Origin: Betaproteobacteria bacterium
GTDB lineage: Bacteria; Pseudomonadota; Gammaproteobacteria; Burkholderiales; SG8-41
Length of the DNA: 64,000 nt
Direction of reading: 5' to 3'
NCBI GenBank assembly: GCA_900299145.1
Contig: OMIN01000124.1
Location: 1-64,000, forward strand
Below are positions 35,916 through 45,259 of this stretch, one piece after another; the first letter of the stretch is position 1, and each line of letters begins with the position of its first letter. Made by a program: the position numbers and the translations under genes. The notes below the pieces were generated by a model that had not been told where the DNA came from, ran no database searches, and worked only from the letters and a program-made list of their open reading frames with translations.

Positions 35916-36338
35916 ATGTTCCGCAAATACAAGCTTCACGGCTTCACCCTCATCGAACTCATGGTGGTGCTGGTAATCCTCGGCGTACTGGCCGCGCTAG
36001 TGGTGCCCAACATCGTCGGCCGCACGGATGACGCTCGGGTGACCGCTGCGCGCACTGACATCGCCGCGCTGTCTCAAGCCTTAAAGCTGTATCGCCTCGA
36101 CAATGGCGGTTATCCCACTGCCGCGCAGGGGCTGGCGGCGCTGACGCAAAAACCGTCGACCGCGCCGGTGCCGTCCAACTGGAAACGCTACGTCGAAAAA
36201 CTGCCGAACGACCCGTGGGGCCGTCCCTACGGTTACGCGCAACCGGGCATCAAGGGCGATTTTGACGTCTTCAGCTACGGTGCCGACGGCAAGCCTGGCG
36301 GTGAAGGGGCCGACGCCGATATCGGCTCGTGGCAATAA
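35916..36338 (+). CDS. gspG: type II secretion major pseudopilin GspG
   Basis: This 140-residue prepilin has the cleavage motif after HGFTLIELMVVLVILGVLAALVVP: processing after Gly leaves Phe first, with Glu at mature position 5. The body matches GspG, with TDIAALSQALKLYRLDNGGYP and the calcium-loop region NDPWGRPYGYAQPG...DVFSYGADGKPGGEG. It forms the main shaft of the pseudopilus. It is followed by ridA and then the minor pseudopilins gspHIJK. Confidence 0.95.
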   Translation: MFRKYKLHGFTLIELMVVLVILGVLAALVVPNIVGRTDDARVTAARTDIAALSQALKLYRLDNGGYPTAAQGLAALTQKPSTAPVPSNWKRYVEKLPNDPWGRPYGYAQPGIKGDFDVFSYGADGKPGGEGADADIGSWQ

Positions 36339-36378
36339 TGCCACGTGCACTGACCGGTGCACTGCCGGAAATAATTCA

Positions 36379-36406
36379 TAAGCATCTGTTTTTATTGAGC
36401 ATTTAA
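36379..36406 (+). repeat. dispersed AT-rich repeat, copy 11
   Basis: The plus strand reads TAAGCATCTGTTTTTATTGA followed by a short T-rich tail. It lies between gspG and ridA, 28 bases before the ridA start. Confidence 0.85.
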
Positions 36407-36434
36407 GTTCCCCCTCCACCGTAGGCGCAACGCC

Positions 36435-36821
36435 ATGCCACGCCAACGCATCAGCTCAGGTTCCACTTTCGAAGCGCAAATCGGCTATTCGCGCGCAGTG
36501 GTCGCTGGCGACTGGGTGTTCGTTTCCGGAACCAAGGGCTTTGACTACGCGGCAATGACCATCGCGCCGGGTTTGCTTGAGCAAACCGAGCAATGCCTGA
36601 AAAACATCGCAGCGGCACTGCGCGAAGCCGGTTCAAGCCTGAAAGATGTGGTGCGTGTGACCTACGTGCTGCCCGACGGCGGAGAATTCGAGAAATGCTG
36701 GCCGGTGCTGCGCAAATATTTTGGCGACGTGCGCCCGGCGGCGATGATGATCTCGGCGGGCCTTGCCGATCCGCGCATGAAAATCGAAATCGAAGTGACA
36801 GCACTGAAGGGCTCGGAATGA
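36435..36821 (+). CDS. RidA family protein (reactive intermediate deaminase-like)
   Basis: This 128-residue protein of the YjgF/RidA family is best known for hydrolysing reactive enamine/imine intermediates. The conserved end RPAAMMISAGLADPRMKIEIEVTAL carries the arginine that holds the substrate carboxylate. Such genes usually sit with amino-acid metabolism. Here it lies inside a pseudopilin cluster between gspG and gspH, and its stop overlaps the gspH start (ATGA), so the two are translationally coupled. It could be a passenger gene or a diverged member with another ligand. Confidence 0.9.
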   Translation: MPRQRISSGSTFEAQIGYSRAVVAGDWVFVSGTKGFDYAAMTIAPGLLEQTEQCLKNIAAALREAGSSLKDVVRVTYVLPDGGEFEKCWPVLRKYFGDVRPAAMMISAGLADPRMKIEIEVTALKGSE

Positions 36822-37309
36822 CATTGCCGCGCGGCCTCCGCATCGTCGGTTTCACGCTGGTCGAACTGCTGGTTGTTCTGGTGGTGTTGGCCGTGGCGAC
36901 GTCGCTCATCACCGTGAGCGTTTCAGCGGCAAGCGGCCATGTGCTCGAAGGCGCAGGCGAGCAACTCGCCGCGTCGCTGGAAGAAGCGCGCTGGCAGGCG
37001 ATCTCCACCGGACGGCGCATAGCATTCGAAACACCCGCCGGGCAGGCGCCGTTGTGGCACGAGCAATTGGCCGACGGTACGTGGCGCACACGCATGCTGC
37101 CTGCGGGCGCTGCTGATGCGTATCCACCCGGCGTCACTCTGCAAGTCGCGGCAACGGGCAACGCAACAGCGGCCCCCGCGCGCATCGTGCTCGGGCCGGA
37201 ACCGGTCGGAGCTGGCGCGTGCGTGCAGATCTCGCACGAGGGTGCGCATCTTGCAGTCGTCAGCGATGGCATCGCGCCATTCGCGGTACGCCGTGGCGCG
37301 GGCTGCTGA
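36818..37309 (+). CDS. gspH: type II secretion minor pseudopilin GspH
   Basis: This 163-residue prepilin has the leader and helix RIVGFTLVELLVVLVVLAVATS, with cleavage after Gly. The body fits GspH: a short helix (LEEARWQAISTGRRIAFET) and then a beta-rich domain. The start at 36818 is set by the prepilin leader and the ATGA overlap with ridA. Confidence 0.9.
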   Translation: MTLPRGLRIVGFTLVELLVVLVVLAVATSLITVSVSAASGHVLEGAGEQLAASLEEARWQAISTGRRIAFETPAGQAPLWHEQLADGTWRTRMLPAGAADAYPPGVTLQVAATGNATAAPARIVLGPEPVGAGACVQISHEGAHLAVVSDGIAPFAVRRGAGC

Positions 37310-37325
37310 CAGGCCGGACACTGCA

Positions 37326-37688
37326 ATGAATCACAAGCCGCGCGGCTTCACGCTGATCGAAGTGCTGGTGGCGCTGGCGATTATTGCCGTGGCGCTCGGC
37401 GGCGGCCTGCGCGCGCTCGGCCAGCTCACGCACAGCGCGCAACGCCTGCCGCAGGTGGTCGCGGCGCAGGCATGTCTGGATAACGCGCTCGCTACCGTGC
37501 GTCTGACCGGCAGGCGGCCCCCCGCGGGCGAGCAGCGCAGCGCGTGCGTGCAAGGCCGCGATACTTACACGGTGGTGCTGTATGTCATGCCCACGCCCAA
37601 CCCCGCGCTGATGCGCATCGAAGGCCGCGCGCTCGATGCCGACGGCCACGCCACTGCGCAAATCGTCAGCCTCGCGGGCGACAGTTGA
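37326..37688 (+). CDS. gspI: type II secretion minor pseudopilin GspI
   Basis: This 120-residue prepilin has leader MNHKPRGFTLIEVLVALAII, with cleavage after Gly and Glu at mature position 5. Its short length and the ARGSLPQVVA-type start of the globular part fit GspI. It forms the pseudopilus tip with GspJ and GspK. It ends by overlapping gspJ by one base (TGATG). Confidence 0.9.
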   Translation: MNHKPRGFTLIEVLVALAIIAVALGGGLRALGQLTHSAQRLPQVVAAQACLDNALATVRLTGRRPPAGEQRSACVQGRDTYTVVLYVMPTPNPALMRIEGRALDADGHATAQIVSLAGDS

Positions 37689-38386
37689 TGCGCGCGCTAG
37701 ATAAAAACTCCAGCGGCTTCACACTGGTGGAACTACTGATCGCACTGGCGCTGTTTGCCATCATGAGCCTGCTGGCGTGGCGCGGGCTCGACGCCGTGCT
37801 GCAAAGCCGCGCCTCGGTGGAAGCGCCGGGACGCGCGGCGCTGGCGCTCACCGCCGCATGGACGCAGCTTGAAACCGATCTGCACGCGGCGCGCGGCACG
37901 GGCATGATCGCGCCGGCGGGAACACCGCCGGGCGCGGGCACGCCACACATCACCGCCAGCGCCCAACAACTCGCGCTGTTGCGCGTGCCCGCGCATTGCG
38001 CCGGGTGCTGGGAAGGCGTGGTCTACGATATTTCCACCGGCGCCGAAGGTGACAGCGCGCCGGTGCTGCGCCGCCGTACCACCGCCTTACACGTTGACGC
38101 AGCCGCCGCGCAGGCCGCGCTGGAAACGCTTACACAACAACCTGCTGTGGGCGGCGGTCACGTGCTGATGCGCGGCGCGACTGTAATGCGCCTATCCGCG
38201 TGGCGCGTCACCGGCGAAGGCCTTGGTGCGTGGTCAACACTGAGCGGTGCTCTCGAAAACGTCTTCCCGGCCAGCGCCGTGCAGCGTCAAAATGGCATCA
38301 AAGCCGCGCTCAAAATCGAATGGCAATTGGCAGCACCCTGGGACGGCTGGGTGTCCAAAGTGGTTCTTCTGGAGAATCGCTGGTGA
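37688..38386 (+). CDS. gspJ: type II secretion minor pseudopilin GspJ
   Basis: This 232-residue prepilin has leader SSGFTLVELLIALALFAIMSLLAWRGLDAVL, which is typical of GspJ (LAWRGLD). The remainder is the beta-rich tip domain. Its TGA overlaps the GTG start of gspK by three bases. Confidence 0.9.
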   Translation: MRALDKNSSGFTLVELLIALALFAIMSLLAWRGLDAVLQSRASVEAPGRAALALTAAWTQLETDLHAARGTGMIAPAGTPPGAGTPHITASAQQLALLRVPAHCAGCWEGVVYDISTGAEGDSAPVLRRRTTALHVDAAAAQAALETLTQQPAVGGGHVLMRGATVMRLSAWRVTGEGLGAWSTLSGALENVFPASAVQRQNGIKAALKIEWQLAAPWDGWVSKVVLLENRW

Positions 38387-39423
38387 GCGCCCGCGCGATG
38401 CAAATTCACCCACAGTCTGACTCTCGACCGTGGTTGGGATCACGCGTCGGTCCGCAGCGCGGCGCGGCGCTACTGGTAGCGCTGCTAATCGCCGCGCTGG
38501 TGAGCATCACGCTGACGCTGATGCTGCAACGCCAATCCGCCCTTGCCGCCATTGAATGGCAGCTACGCGAAACGGCGCAGGCACGGCGCATTTTGCAAGG
38601 CGCCGAAGACTGGGCGCTGCTGATCCTGCGCGAAGACGCCCGCCGCTCGGCCATCGATCACCTCGGCGAGCCGTGGGCGATTCCGCTGCGCGAAGGCCGG
38701 CTGGCGGATTTTCTGAAATCGTCCGACAGCGCGGGGGCCTTTGCCGCGGAACTCGCCGGCAGCCGCGTGCAGGACGTGTGGCTGTCGGGCCAGATCACCG
38801 ACGCGCAAGCGCGCTACAACCTCACGCGGCTCGCCACCGGCGGCGCACCCGCACAGGAACGCGCCTTGTGGCTGCGCGTCGCGGCACAGGCCGGCGTACC
38901 GGCGGATGTGGCTCGCGCCGCCGCCGTGCGATTCATCGCCCCGCCGCCCGCGAAAGACGGCGCGCGCGACAACCCGTCCCCCGCGCACCAGCCGCCGGTA
39001 TCACTGGCGCACTTGGCGGTGCAGGCGCCTGCCATTGCGACTTATCTCACCAGGCTCGCCGAAGTCGCCGTCGTTCTCCCCGAAGCCACGCCGATCAATC
39101 TCAACACCGCGAGCAAACCGGTGTTGATGGCGCTGTTGCCCAGCCTCGATGACAAACTCGCCGAGCGTTTTCTGCAATTGCGGCAACAGGCGCCATGGCG
39201 CGACCTCAACGCCGTCAACGCCGCGTTCCCTGATCAGCCGCTGAACGCCGATGCCGCGCAAGCTGGCGTAACCTCGCGTTACTTCACCATCCGCGCCCAG
39301 GTGCGCTTGGGCGCGGACCCGGCCACCGCCACCGAAGCCAGCGCCACGACGCTGGTGGAACGGCTGCCGCAGGAAAATCGCACGCGCGTGGTGAGGCGTG
39401 AGTTTGGGGTGACGGATCGGTAA
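38383..39423 (+). CDS. gspK: type II secretion minor pseudopilin GspK
   Basis: This protein of about 346 residues has an N-terminal prepilin-like segment RGAALLVALLIAALVSITLTLML. As in most GspK proteins it lacks the usual Glu5. It then has the long helical GspK domain with the NLNTASKPVLMALLPSL helix-hairpin-helix-like stretch. The GTG start at 38383 follows CTGGAGAA and overlaps gspJ (GTGA). The ATG at 38398 is a possible alternative. The cluster stops here: gspL, M, N, D, E and F do not follow. Confidence 0.9.
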   Translation: MSARAMQIHPQSDSRPWLGSRVGPQRGAALLVALLIAALVSITLTLMLQRQSALAAIEWQLRETAQARRILQGAEDWALLILREDARRSAIDHLGEPWAIPLREGRLADFLKSSDSAGAFAAELAGSRVQDVWLSGQITDAQARYNLTRLATGGAPAQERALWLRVAAQAGVPADVARAAAVRFIAPPPAKDGARDNPSPAHQPPVSLAHLAVQAPAIATYLTRLAEVAVVLPEATPINLNTASKPVLMALLPSLDDKLAERFLQLRQQAPWRDLNAVNAAFPDQPLNADAAQAGVTSRYFTIRAQVRLGADPATATEASATTLVERLPQENRTRVVRREFGVTDR

Positions 39424-39445
39424 GGCGTGTTTTGAAGTCACATAT

Positions 39446-39473
39446 TAAGTATTTGTTTTTATTGTAGTTTTTT
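39446..39473 (+). repeat. dispersed AT-rich repeat, copy 12
   Basis: The plus strand reads TAAGTATTTGTTTTTATTG, an exact core, followed by a T-rich tail. It lies between gspK and the quinone oxidoreductase gene. Confidence 0.9.
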
Positions 39474-39639
39474 CATCACCGCACCAAACTTAAAGGCCGC
39501 CTTGCTCCCGGCTGCACTCACGCAGCGTGCTAACATTTAACGTTGCTTACCGAAGAACCGTTGTGGCACTCGCGCTCGACATTTGTAATTTGCGCGGAAT
39601 TTTGATCGAACCCAATCAGCAACCCAGGAATCACGTCCG

Positions 39640-40617
39640 ATGAAAGTTATAACAATTTCCAAACCCGGCGGCCCCGAAGTTCTCACGCTGGAAGATCGCC
39701 CTGCGCCCGCGCCCAAGGCCGGCGAAGTGCTGGTTAAAGTCGCGGCCACGGGCGTCAACGGTCCCGACATGATGCAGCGCAAGGGGCTTTACCCTGCCCC
39801 GCCAGGTGCATCTGATTTGCTGGGGCTGGAAATTTCGGGCGAAGTCACCGCCGTGGGCGAAGGCGTTACGCGCTGGAAAGCAGGCGATTTGGTGTGTGGC
39901 CTCACCAACGGCGGTGGTTACGCGGAATATTGCGTGATCGATGCGAATCATTGTTTGCCGATACCCAAAGGCGTGTCGCTGATCGATGCGGCGGGTTTGC
40001 CCGAGACGTTTTTTACCGTGTGGAGCAATGTGTTTATTGGGGCACAGTTGAAAGCCGGCGAAACCTTTCTGGTGCACGGCGGCGCGGGCGGCATCGGCAG
40101 CACATGCATCCAGTTGGGCAAAGCCTTCGGCGCAAGAGTCATCGCCACCGACAGCCCGGACTCACGGTGCCAGTTGTGCCGCGATCTGGGTGCGGACCGC
40201 GTAATCGATTACAAAACCGAGGATTTCGTCGAAACCGTGCGTACGATGGGCGGCGCCAATGTGATACTCGATATCGTCGGCGGCGCCAACATCGAAAAGA
40301 ACATCAAGGCGGCGTCACCCGACGCGCGCATTATTCAGCTTGCCTTTGCCGCCGGCTCGAAAGTGGAAATCAACTTGATGCCGGTCATGTTAAAGCGGCT
40401 GGTGTACACGGGCTCGACGCTGCGCACGCGTCCGGTGGCTTACAAAACGCGCGTGGCGCGCGAACTCGAAGCACAAGTCTGGCCACTGATCGAGGCTGGA
40501 AAAATCCGTGTGGTCACCGGACGCACGTTCCCGCTGGCACAAGCCGCTGCCGCGCACGCCATGATGGAATCGGCCGGTCACACCGGCAAAATATTGCTGA
40601 CGGTTGCCGGCACATAA
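39640..40617 (+). CDS. NAD(P)H:quinone oxidoreductase, zinc-independent MDR family
   Basis: This 325-residue protein is a medium-chain dehydrogenase/reductase of the quinone oxidoreductase (PIG3-like) group. The N-terminal GroES-like part includes GVNGPDMMQRKGLYPAPPGA, a family mark. The nucleotide motif HGGAGGIGSTCIQLGKAFGA is followed by ATDS at the NADP-binding strand end. The zinc-ligand cysteines of alcohol dehydrogenases are absent. The ribosome site CAGGA lies suitably upstream. It is monocistronic. The natural quinone or enone substrate is unknown. Confidence 0.9.
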   Translation: MKVITISKPGGPEVLTLEDRPAPAPKAGEVLVKVAATGVNGPDMMQRKGLYPAPPGASDLLGLEISGEVTAVGEGVTRWKAGDLVCGLTNGGGYAEYCVIDANHCLPIPKGVSLIDAAGLPETFFTVWSNVFIGAQLKAGETFLVHGGAGGIGSTCIQLGKAFGARVIATDSPDSRCQLCRDLGADRVIDYKTEDFVETVRTMGGANVILDIVGGANIEKNIKAASPDARIIQLAFAAGSKVEINLMPVMLKRLVYTGSTLRTRPVAYKTRVARELEAQVWPLIEAGKIRVVTGRTFPLAQAAAAHAMMESAGHTGKILLTVAGT

Positions 40618-40783
40618 CGCAGCGGCTTTCGCGTCGAGAGTAGTGGCTAACCCGTAGAGGGAGTTGTGGTCGATTTCGCGCGTTCGAAACTGGCAAGATT
40701 TTGAAATGCAACTATAATGAATATAGCTTTTGCAAGGAGCGGCGATTGATCGATGTAGACACCTGCGCCGTCCGCACAGGCTG

Positions 40784-40833
40784 GTTCGCATCTTTCGTTC
40801 GCGTATTTGGTTCGCGTACTTGATTCGCGTCGT
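40784..40833 (+). repeat. 13-bp tandem repeat upstream of the coiled-coil/AsmA gene
   Basis: Three 13-base units, GTTCGCATCTTTC, GTTCGCGTATTTG and GTTCGCGTACTTG, are followed by a partial fourth (ATTCGCGTCG). They end about 28 bases before the start of the next gene, so they would fall in its leader or promoter. Confidence 0.75.
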
Positions 40834-40860
40834 CAATGGCATCCCCGGAACAGAAGCTCA

Positions 40861-43800
40861 ATGATCTACCACGCTCAAACCGTCTTCACGCGCACTACTA
40901 AAGGCGTGCGCGAAGCGCGCAGCACCAAATTGCCGCGTGAACTGAGCCGCATTTTCGCGGCGGTAGACGGCAAGGCGACCGTCGCAGAACTCATCAGCAA
41001 GTCTGGCGTGCCGGAAGGTCACTGCCATCTCGCGCTGGAGCAACTGGGCAGCGAGGGCTACATCCGGGTGTTCTCTGGGCCGGATCTAGACCCCAAAAAC
41101 CGGCTCAACATCACGCAACCGATCAAGATTTCCGACGTCATTCAGGCCTCGGACGACAACGACAGCGACGAACTGGACTTCACATCGGCCGAAGGCGTGG
41201 CAAAGGTTCAGAATGAAGCCAGCGAACGCGCCAAGGCCGAAGCCGAAGCCCGGTCCCGTGCCGAAGCCGCGGCGGCAGCAGCCGCCAAGGCCATGGCGCG
41301 GCAGGAAGCTGAAAAACGCGCGCGGGTCATAGCCGAGGCGCGCGTCAAGGCCGAATCCGAAGCGCGCATGCGGGCCGAAGCCGAGGCGCGCGCCCGCGCT
41401 GAAGCAGCGATGAAAGCCTCGCAGGAGGCCAAGGCAGCGGCTGACGCCAAGGCCAAATCAGAAGCCGAAGCCCGTGTGCGCGCCGCGATGGAAGCCAAGG
41501 TCAAGGCTGAAGCCGAAGCGCGCGCGCGCGGCGAGGCCGAAGCGCAAGCGCGCCGTCAGGCACAGCAGAACGAACTCGCGGAAGCTGCCGCCAAAGCAAA
41601 CGCCGACACTGAACAACGCACGCAAGCCGAGGCACTGGCGCGCGCTGAAGCCGAAGCGCGCGCGCGAAGTGCGCTCGAAGCGCAGATGAAAGCCATGTCC
41701 GAAGCACTGGCACGCGCGGAGAAACAGGCGGCGGAAGAGGCCGCCAAGCGCGAACAGTTTGAGGCTGAGATTCGAGCCCGTGCCGAAGCCGAACATAAAG
41801 CGCTCGAGGAAGCTGAGATGCGCGCCAGAGCGGCAGAGCGTGCCATCGCCGAAGCGCGCGCCATGGCCGAAGAAGCCGCACGCGCCAAGGCTGAAGCCGA
41901 ATCGCAGGCGCGCGACCGCACGCGAGATGCCGAGGCGCAGGCGCGTGTGCAGCAGGCAATGAAAGCGCTGGAAGAAGCCAAGGCGCGCGCCGTCGCCGAG
42001 GCTGAGGCCAAGGCCAAGGCTGAAGCACGTGCGCAAATGGAAGCCGAGCTGCGCAAGGTTCAGGAAGCCGAGCGCGAAGCGCGCGAAGCCGAACTTGCAC
42101 GCGCCCGTGAAGCCGCGGACGAGCAGGCGCGTGACATGGTGCGCGACCTGCAGGAACAGGCGCGCATGGCCAAGGCCGAGGCCGAAGCACAGGCAGCCTC
42201 GGAAAGGCTTGCGCGGGAAGAAATCGAAGCGCGTGCGCAGGCACAGATCCGCGAAGCGCAGGCGCAGATCGCCCGTGCACAAGCAGAAAGCGCTCGCGCA
42301 CAGGCCGAGAGCGCGAAGGCTCAGGCTGAAAGCGTGGCGCAAGCCGAAAGCGAACGCAAGGCGCGGCTGGAAGCCGAAGCACGCGTCGAAAGCGAACGCA
42401 ATCTGCGCGAGGAAGCGGTCAATCAGGCGCGCGCCGAGGCTGAGCAGAAAGCCCGCGCCGAAGTTGAAGCGCTGATGGCGGCGGAGAAAAAGGCCCGCGC
42501 CGAGGCAGACGCCAAGGCCGAGCAGGAACGCACGCAACGCCAGCAGGCCGAACGCAAGGCGATGCAGGAACTCGCGCAAAAAATCGCGGCCGAGCGCAAG
42601 GCACGGGAGCAGGCAGAACAGCAGGCCGCGGCGGCAGCCAAGGCGCGCGAGGAAGCCGAAAAGCGCTTGCTTATTACGGCAGCCGGAGACCCGGAACAGA
42701 TTCGCAAGGCCAATGAACAGGCTCAGGCCGCTGCCAAAGCCGCCGAGGAAGCTGTCGCGCGCGCTACCGCCATGGCCGAAGCGGCCGCCAAAGCCAAGGC
42801 GGAAGCCGAAGCCAAAGTGCGCGCCGAACAGGCCGCGCGCGCCGCCGCCGAGGATCGCGCCAAGGCTGAAGCCGTGCAGCGCGTGGTGCAGGAACAGCAA
42901 TCGCGCGAACGCGCCGAAACTGAAGTTGCCGCACGCGTGGCGCGCGAACTCAAGGCGCGCGAGGAGGCCGAGCGGGCCGAGGAAGCCAAATATCGTGCCG
43001 AGGCAGAGGCGCGTGCACAAAAATCTGCGGCCGAACGTCAGGCGCGCGATGCTGCAGCCAAGGCTGCCGAGCCGGTGCGCGGCCCCGCCCGCAAGAAAAA
43101 CTGGGCGGTTATCGGCGGCACCGGCGTGGTCGTGACGGCTGCTGCCGGCATCGGGCTGCTGCACCTGATTCCGTTAACCGGGTACGTGCCGGGCGTGCAG
43201 GACTTGATGTCGAAGCGGCTGGGCCAGCCGGTGGCTATTTCCAGCATGCGCTATGAGATGTTTCCCTCGTCGCAGCTCACGCTGGAGCGCGTCAGCATTG
43301 GCAAGCTGCAAGAGGTCAAAGCCGATGCGATCTACGTGCCGATAGGCCCGCTGGGGCTGATCAGCGGCACACGCAATTTCGATTCAGTGGAAGTCAAGAG
43401 CGCAACACTCGACGCCGACTCGCTCGGCCTGATCGCGGGTTGGGTGCGCGCGCAGGCGGGCGAACGCACGTTGCAGGTGAATCGCGTCAGAATCAAGGGC
43501 TTCAAGCTGGCCACGCGTGGCATTGAAATTCCACCGTTCGAGGTGAACGCGTCGTTCGGCGACAACGGCGCATTGCGCACCGCCACCATCAACGTTGACA
43601 AGGCGCGCTTTGAAGTCGCGCCCAAGGATAAGGCGTGGCAGGTGAAACTTACCGCCACCGGGTGGAAATCGCCCATTGGCCCGGCGGTGGAGTTCGATGA
43701 TCTGGAAGCCAGCGCCGTGGTGGATGCCAACGGCGCCAACGTCACGGATATCAAGGGGCGTGCCGGCGGTGGCGCACTAACCGGCCAGCTCAAAGCCAGT

Positions 43801-44292
43801 TGGGGTGGCGCCATTCAGGTTTCAGGCGATTTCAAGCTCGACAATGGCCGCATGAACCAGTTGATGCCGGCCTTCACGCGTGATTTCAGCGCCAGCGGCA
43901 CAGTCAGTCTCACCGCCAACTACGCATTCAGCGGCGCTACGCTGCAAACTCTGTTCGATAACGTGCGGCTTGAGGGGCCTTTCACCCTCGCCGGCGGCGA
44001 GCTCAATAACGTAGATGTGGTGCGTGCGTTGCAAACCAACCGCGCCGCCGGCCAGCGCGGCGGCAAAACGCGCTTTGACACGCTGACCGGCGCCGTGCAG
44101 GTTTCCGGCAGAAACTACAGCTACCGCCAATTGCAGCTGAGCTCGGGGCCGATGAACGCGACGGGCGCGATCGACGTGAACGAAGGCGCACTGTCGGGCC
44201 GCATCAATGCCGAACTGGGCACCAAGGGCGTGGTAGTGGCGCGCGGCGCGCTGACGCCCGGCGGAACCTTGCGCGATCCTGTACTGCGGTAG
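40861..44292 (+). CDS. coiled-coil membrane protein with AsmA-like C-terminal domain
   Basis: This 1143-residue protein has four parts. Residues 1 to about 90 form a small domain that looks winged-helix-like (KLPRELSRIFAAVDGKATVA and on). About residues 115-740 are nearly pure Ala/Glu/Arg/Lys coiled coil. A single helix spans about 747-768 (WAVIGGTGVVVTAAAGIGLL). The last 375 residues resemble the AsmA family (GQPVAISSMRYEMFPSSQLTLERVSIG), whose members are bridge-like lipid-transport or membrane-assembly proteins. The AsmA-like part should be periplasmic and the coil cytoplasmic. It resembles the 5.3-9.8 kb protein in composition, but that one has no AsmA domain. The start at 40861 is chosen for family-like content. 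Upstream in-frame codons fall in tandem repeats. The function is unknown. Confidence 0.8.
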   Translation: MIYHAQTVFTRTTKGVREARSTKLPRELSRIFAAVDGKATVAELISKSGVPEGHCHLALEQLGSEGYIRVFSGPDLDPKNRLNITQPIKISDVIQASDDNDSDELDFTSAEGVAKVQNEASERAKAEAEARSRAEAAAAAAAKAMARQEAEKRARVIAEARVKAESEARMRAEAEARARAEAAMKASQEAKAAADAKAKSEAEARVRAAMEAKVKAEAEARARGEAEAQARRQAQQNELAEAAAKANADTEQRTQAEALARAEAEARARSALEAQMKAMSEALARAEKQAAEEAAKREQFEAEIRARAEAEHKALEEAEMRARAAERAIAEARAMAEEAARAKAEAESQARDRTRDAEAQARVQQAMKALEEAKARAVAEAEAKAKAEARAQMEAELRKVQEAEREAREAELARAREAADEQARDMVRDLQEQARMAKAEAEAQAASERLAREEIEARAQAQIREAQAQIARAQAESARAQAESAKAQAESVAQAESERKARLEAEARVESERNLREEAVNQARAEAEQKARAEVEALMAAEKKARAEADAKAEQERTQRQQAERKAMQELAQKIAAERKAREQAEQQAAAAAKAREEAEKRLLITAAGDPEQIRKANEQAQAAAKAAEEAVARATAMAEAAAKAKAEAEAKVRAEQAARAAAEDRAKAEAVQRVVQEQQSRERAETEVAARVARELKAREEAERAEEAKYRAEAEARAQKSAAERQARDAAAKAAEPVRGPARKKNWAVIGGTGVVVTAAAGIGLLHLIPLTGYVPGVQDLMSKRLGQPVAISSMRYEMFPSSQLTLERVSIGKLQEVKADAIYVPIGPLGLISGTRNFDSVEVKSATLDADSLGLIAGWVRAQAGERTLQVNRVRIKGFKLATRGIEIPPFEVNASFGDNGALRTATINVDKARFEVAPKDKAWQVKLTATGWKSPIGPAVEFDDLEASAVVDANGANVTDIKGRAGGGALTGQLKASWGGAIQVSGDFKLDNGRMNQLMPAFTRDFSASGTVSLTANYAFSGATLQTLFDNVRLEGPFTLAGGELNNVDVVRALQTNRAAGQRGGKTRFDTLTGAVQVSGRNYSYRQLQLSSGPMNATGAIDVNEGALSGRINAELGTKGVVVARGALTPGGTLRDPVLR

Positions 44293-44325
44293 GCGCGGAA
44301 AGCACACGAAGACACAATACCAACA

Positions 44326-44362
44326 AAAACGGCACGCAGCGTTATCGCTGGCGTGCCGTTTT
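44326..44362. terminator. bidirectional terminator between the AsmA-like gene and htpX
   Basis: A stem formed by AAAACGGCACGCAGCG and CGCTGGCGTGCCGTTTT has one bulged base and a four-base loop (TTAT). It is flanked by A-rich sequence on the left and T-rich on the right, and lies between two convergent genes. Confidence 0.88.
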
Positions 44363-44383
44363 CCTTACTGCCGCCCCGTGCGC

Positions 44384-45259
44384 TTACACCGCGCGGCGCA
44401 ACGCCTCAATACGCTCTTCCAGCGGCGGATGGGTCATAAAGAGCCGGCTGATGCCGCCGCCGCCGGAGATACCGAACGCAGCCACGGCCTTGGGCAGCGC
44501 GGCTTGCTCCTGATTGAGTTTCAGACGTTCCAGCGCCGCGATCATCTTTTGCTTGCCCGCGAGCTGCGCGCCGCCGGTATCCGCGTGGAATTCGCGGTAG
44601 CGCGAAAACCACATCACGATCATGTTGGCCAGCACGCCCAGCACCAGTTGCGCGATCATGGACGATACGAAAAAGCCGATACCCTCCCCGCGCTCATTCT
44701 TGAAAATCATGCGGTCGACCACGAAGCCGACAATGCGCGAGAGGAAAATCACAAAGGTGTTGACGACACCCTGCACCAGCGTCAGCGTCACCATGTCGCC
44801 GTTGGCAACGTGACTCACTTCATGGCCGAGCACGGCTTCGGCTTCGTCGGCGGTCATGTTGTTCATGAGGCCGGTACTCACCGCGACCAGCGCGCTGTCG
44901 CGGTTCCAGCCGGTTGCAAAGGCGTTGATTTCGGGAGAATCGTAAATCGCCACTTCCGGCATGCCAATGCCGGCCTGTTCCGCCTGCCGCTTGACCGTGT
45001 TGACCAACCACTGCTCGGTGGCGTTGGCCGGCGTTTCAATGACATGCGCGCCCACAGAGCGCTTGGCCATCCATTTCGACATCAGCAGCGAAATTATCGA
45101 ACCGGCAAAACCCATCACCATCGACATGATCAGCAGCGCATTGAAGTTCAGCCCGCCGGACTGATTCATGATGCGGTCGACGCCCAACAGCCGCAGCGTG
45201 ATGCTGATGACCACCAAAATTGCCAGGTTGGTCATCAAAAACAGAAATATGCGCTTCAT
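44384..45259 (-). CDS. htpX: membrane metalloprotease HtpX
   Basis: This 291-residue M48-family zinc protease takes part in membrane-protein quality control. Two N-terminal helices precede the catalytic HEVSH at about residues 145-149 (in [20 protein letters not shown]). Two further hydrophobic segments follow, and the third zinc ligand is probably in [17 protein letters not shown]. All family landmarks are present and the length is normal. It is monocistronic. Confidence 0.95.
   Translation of the reverse strand: MKRIFLFLMTNLAILVVISITLRLLGVDRIMNQSGGLNFNALLIMSMVMGFAGSIISLLMSKWMAKRSVGAHVIETPANATEQWLVNTVKRQAEQAGIGMPEVAIYDSPEINAFATGWNRDSALVAVSTGLMNNMTADEAEAVLGHEVSHVANGDMVTLTLVQGVVNTFVIFLSRIVGFVVDRMIFKNERGEGIGFFVSSMIAQLVLGVLANMIVMWFSRYREFHADTGGAQLAGKQKMIAALERLKLNQEQAALPKAVAAFGISGGGGISRLFMTHPPLEERIEALRRAV

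Noticed and set aside
41208-43164. A 568-codon minus-strand frame opposite the coiled-coil/AsmA gene
   Set aside because: It is the antisense shadow of low-complexity coiled-coil codons and has an implausible Gly/Phe/Leu repeat composition. The plus-strand gene has clear domains at both ends.
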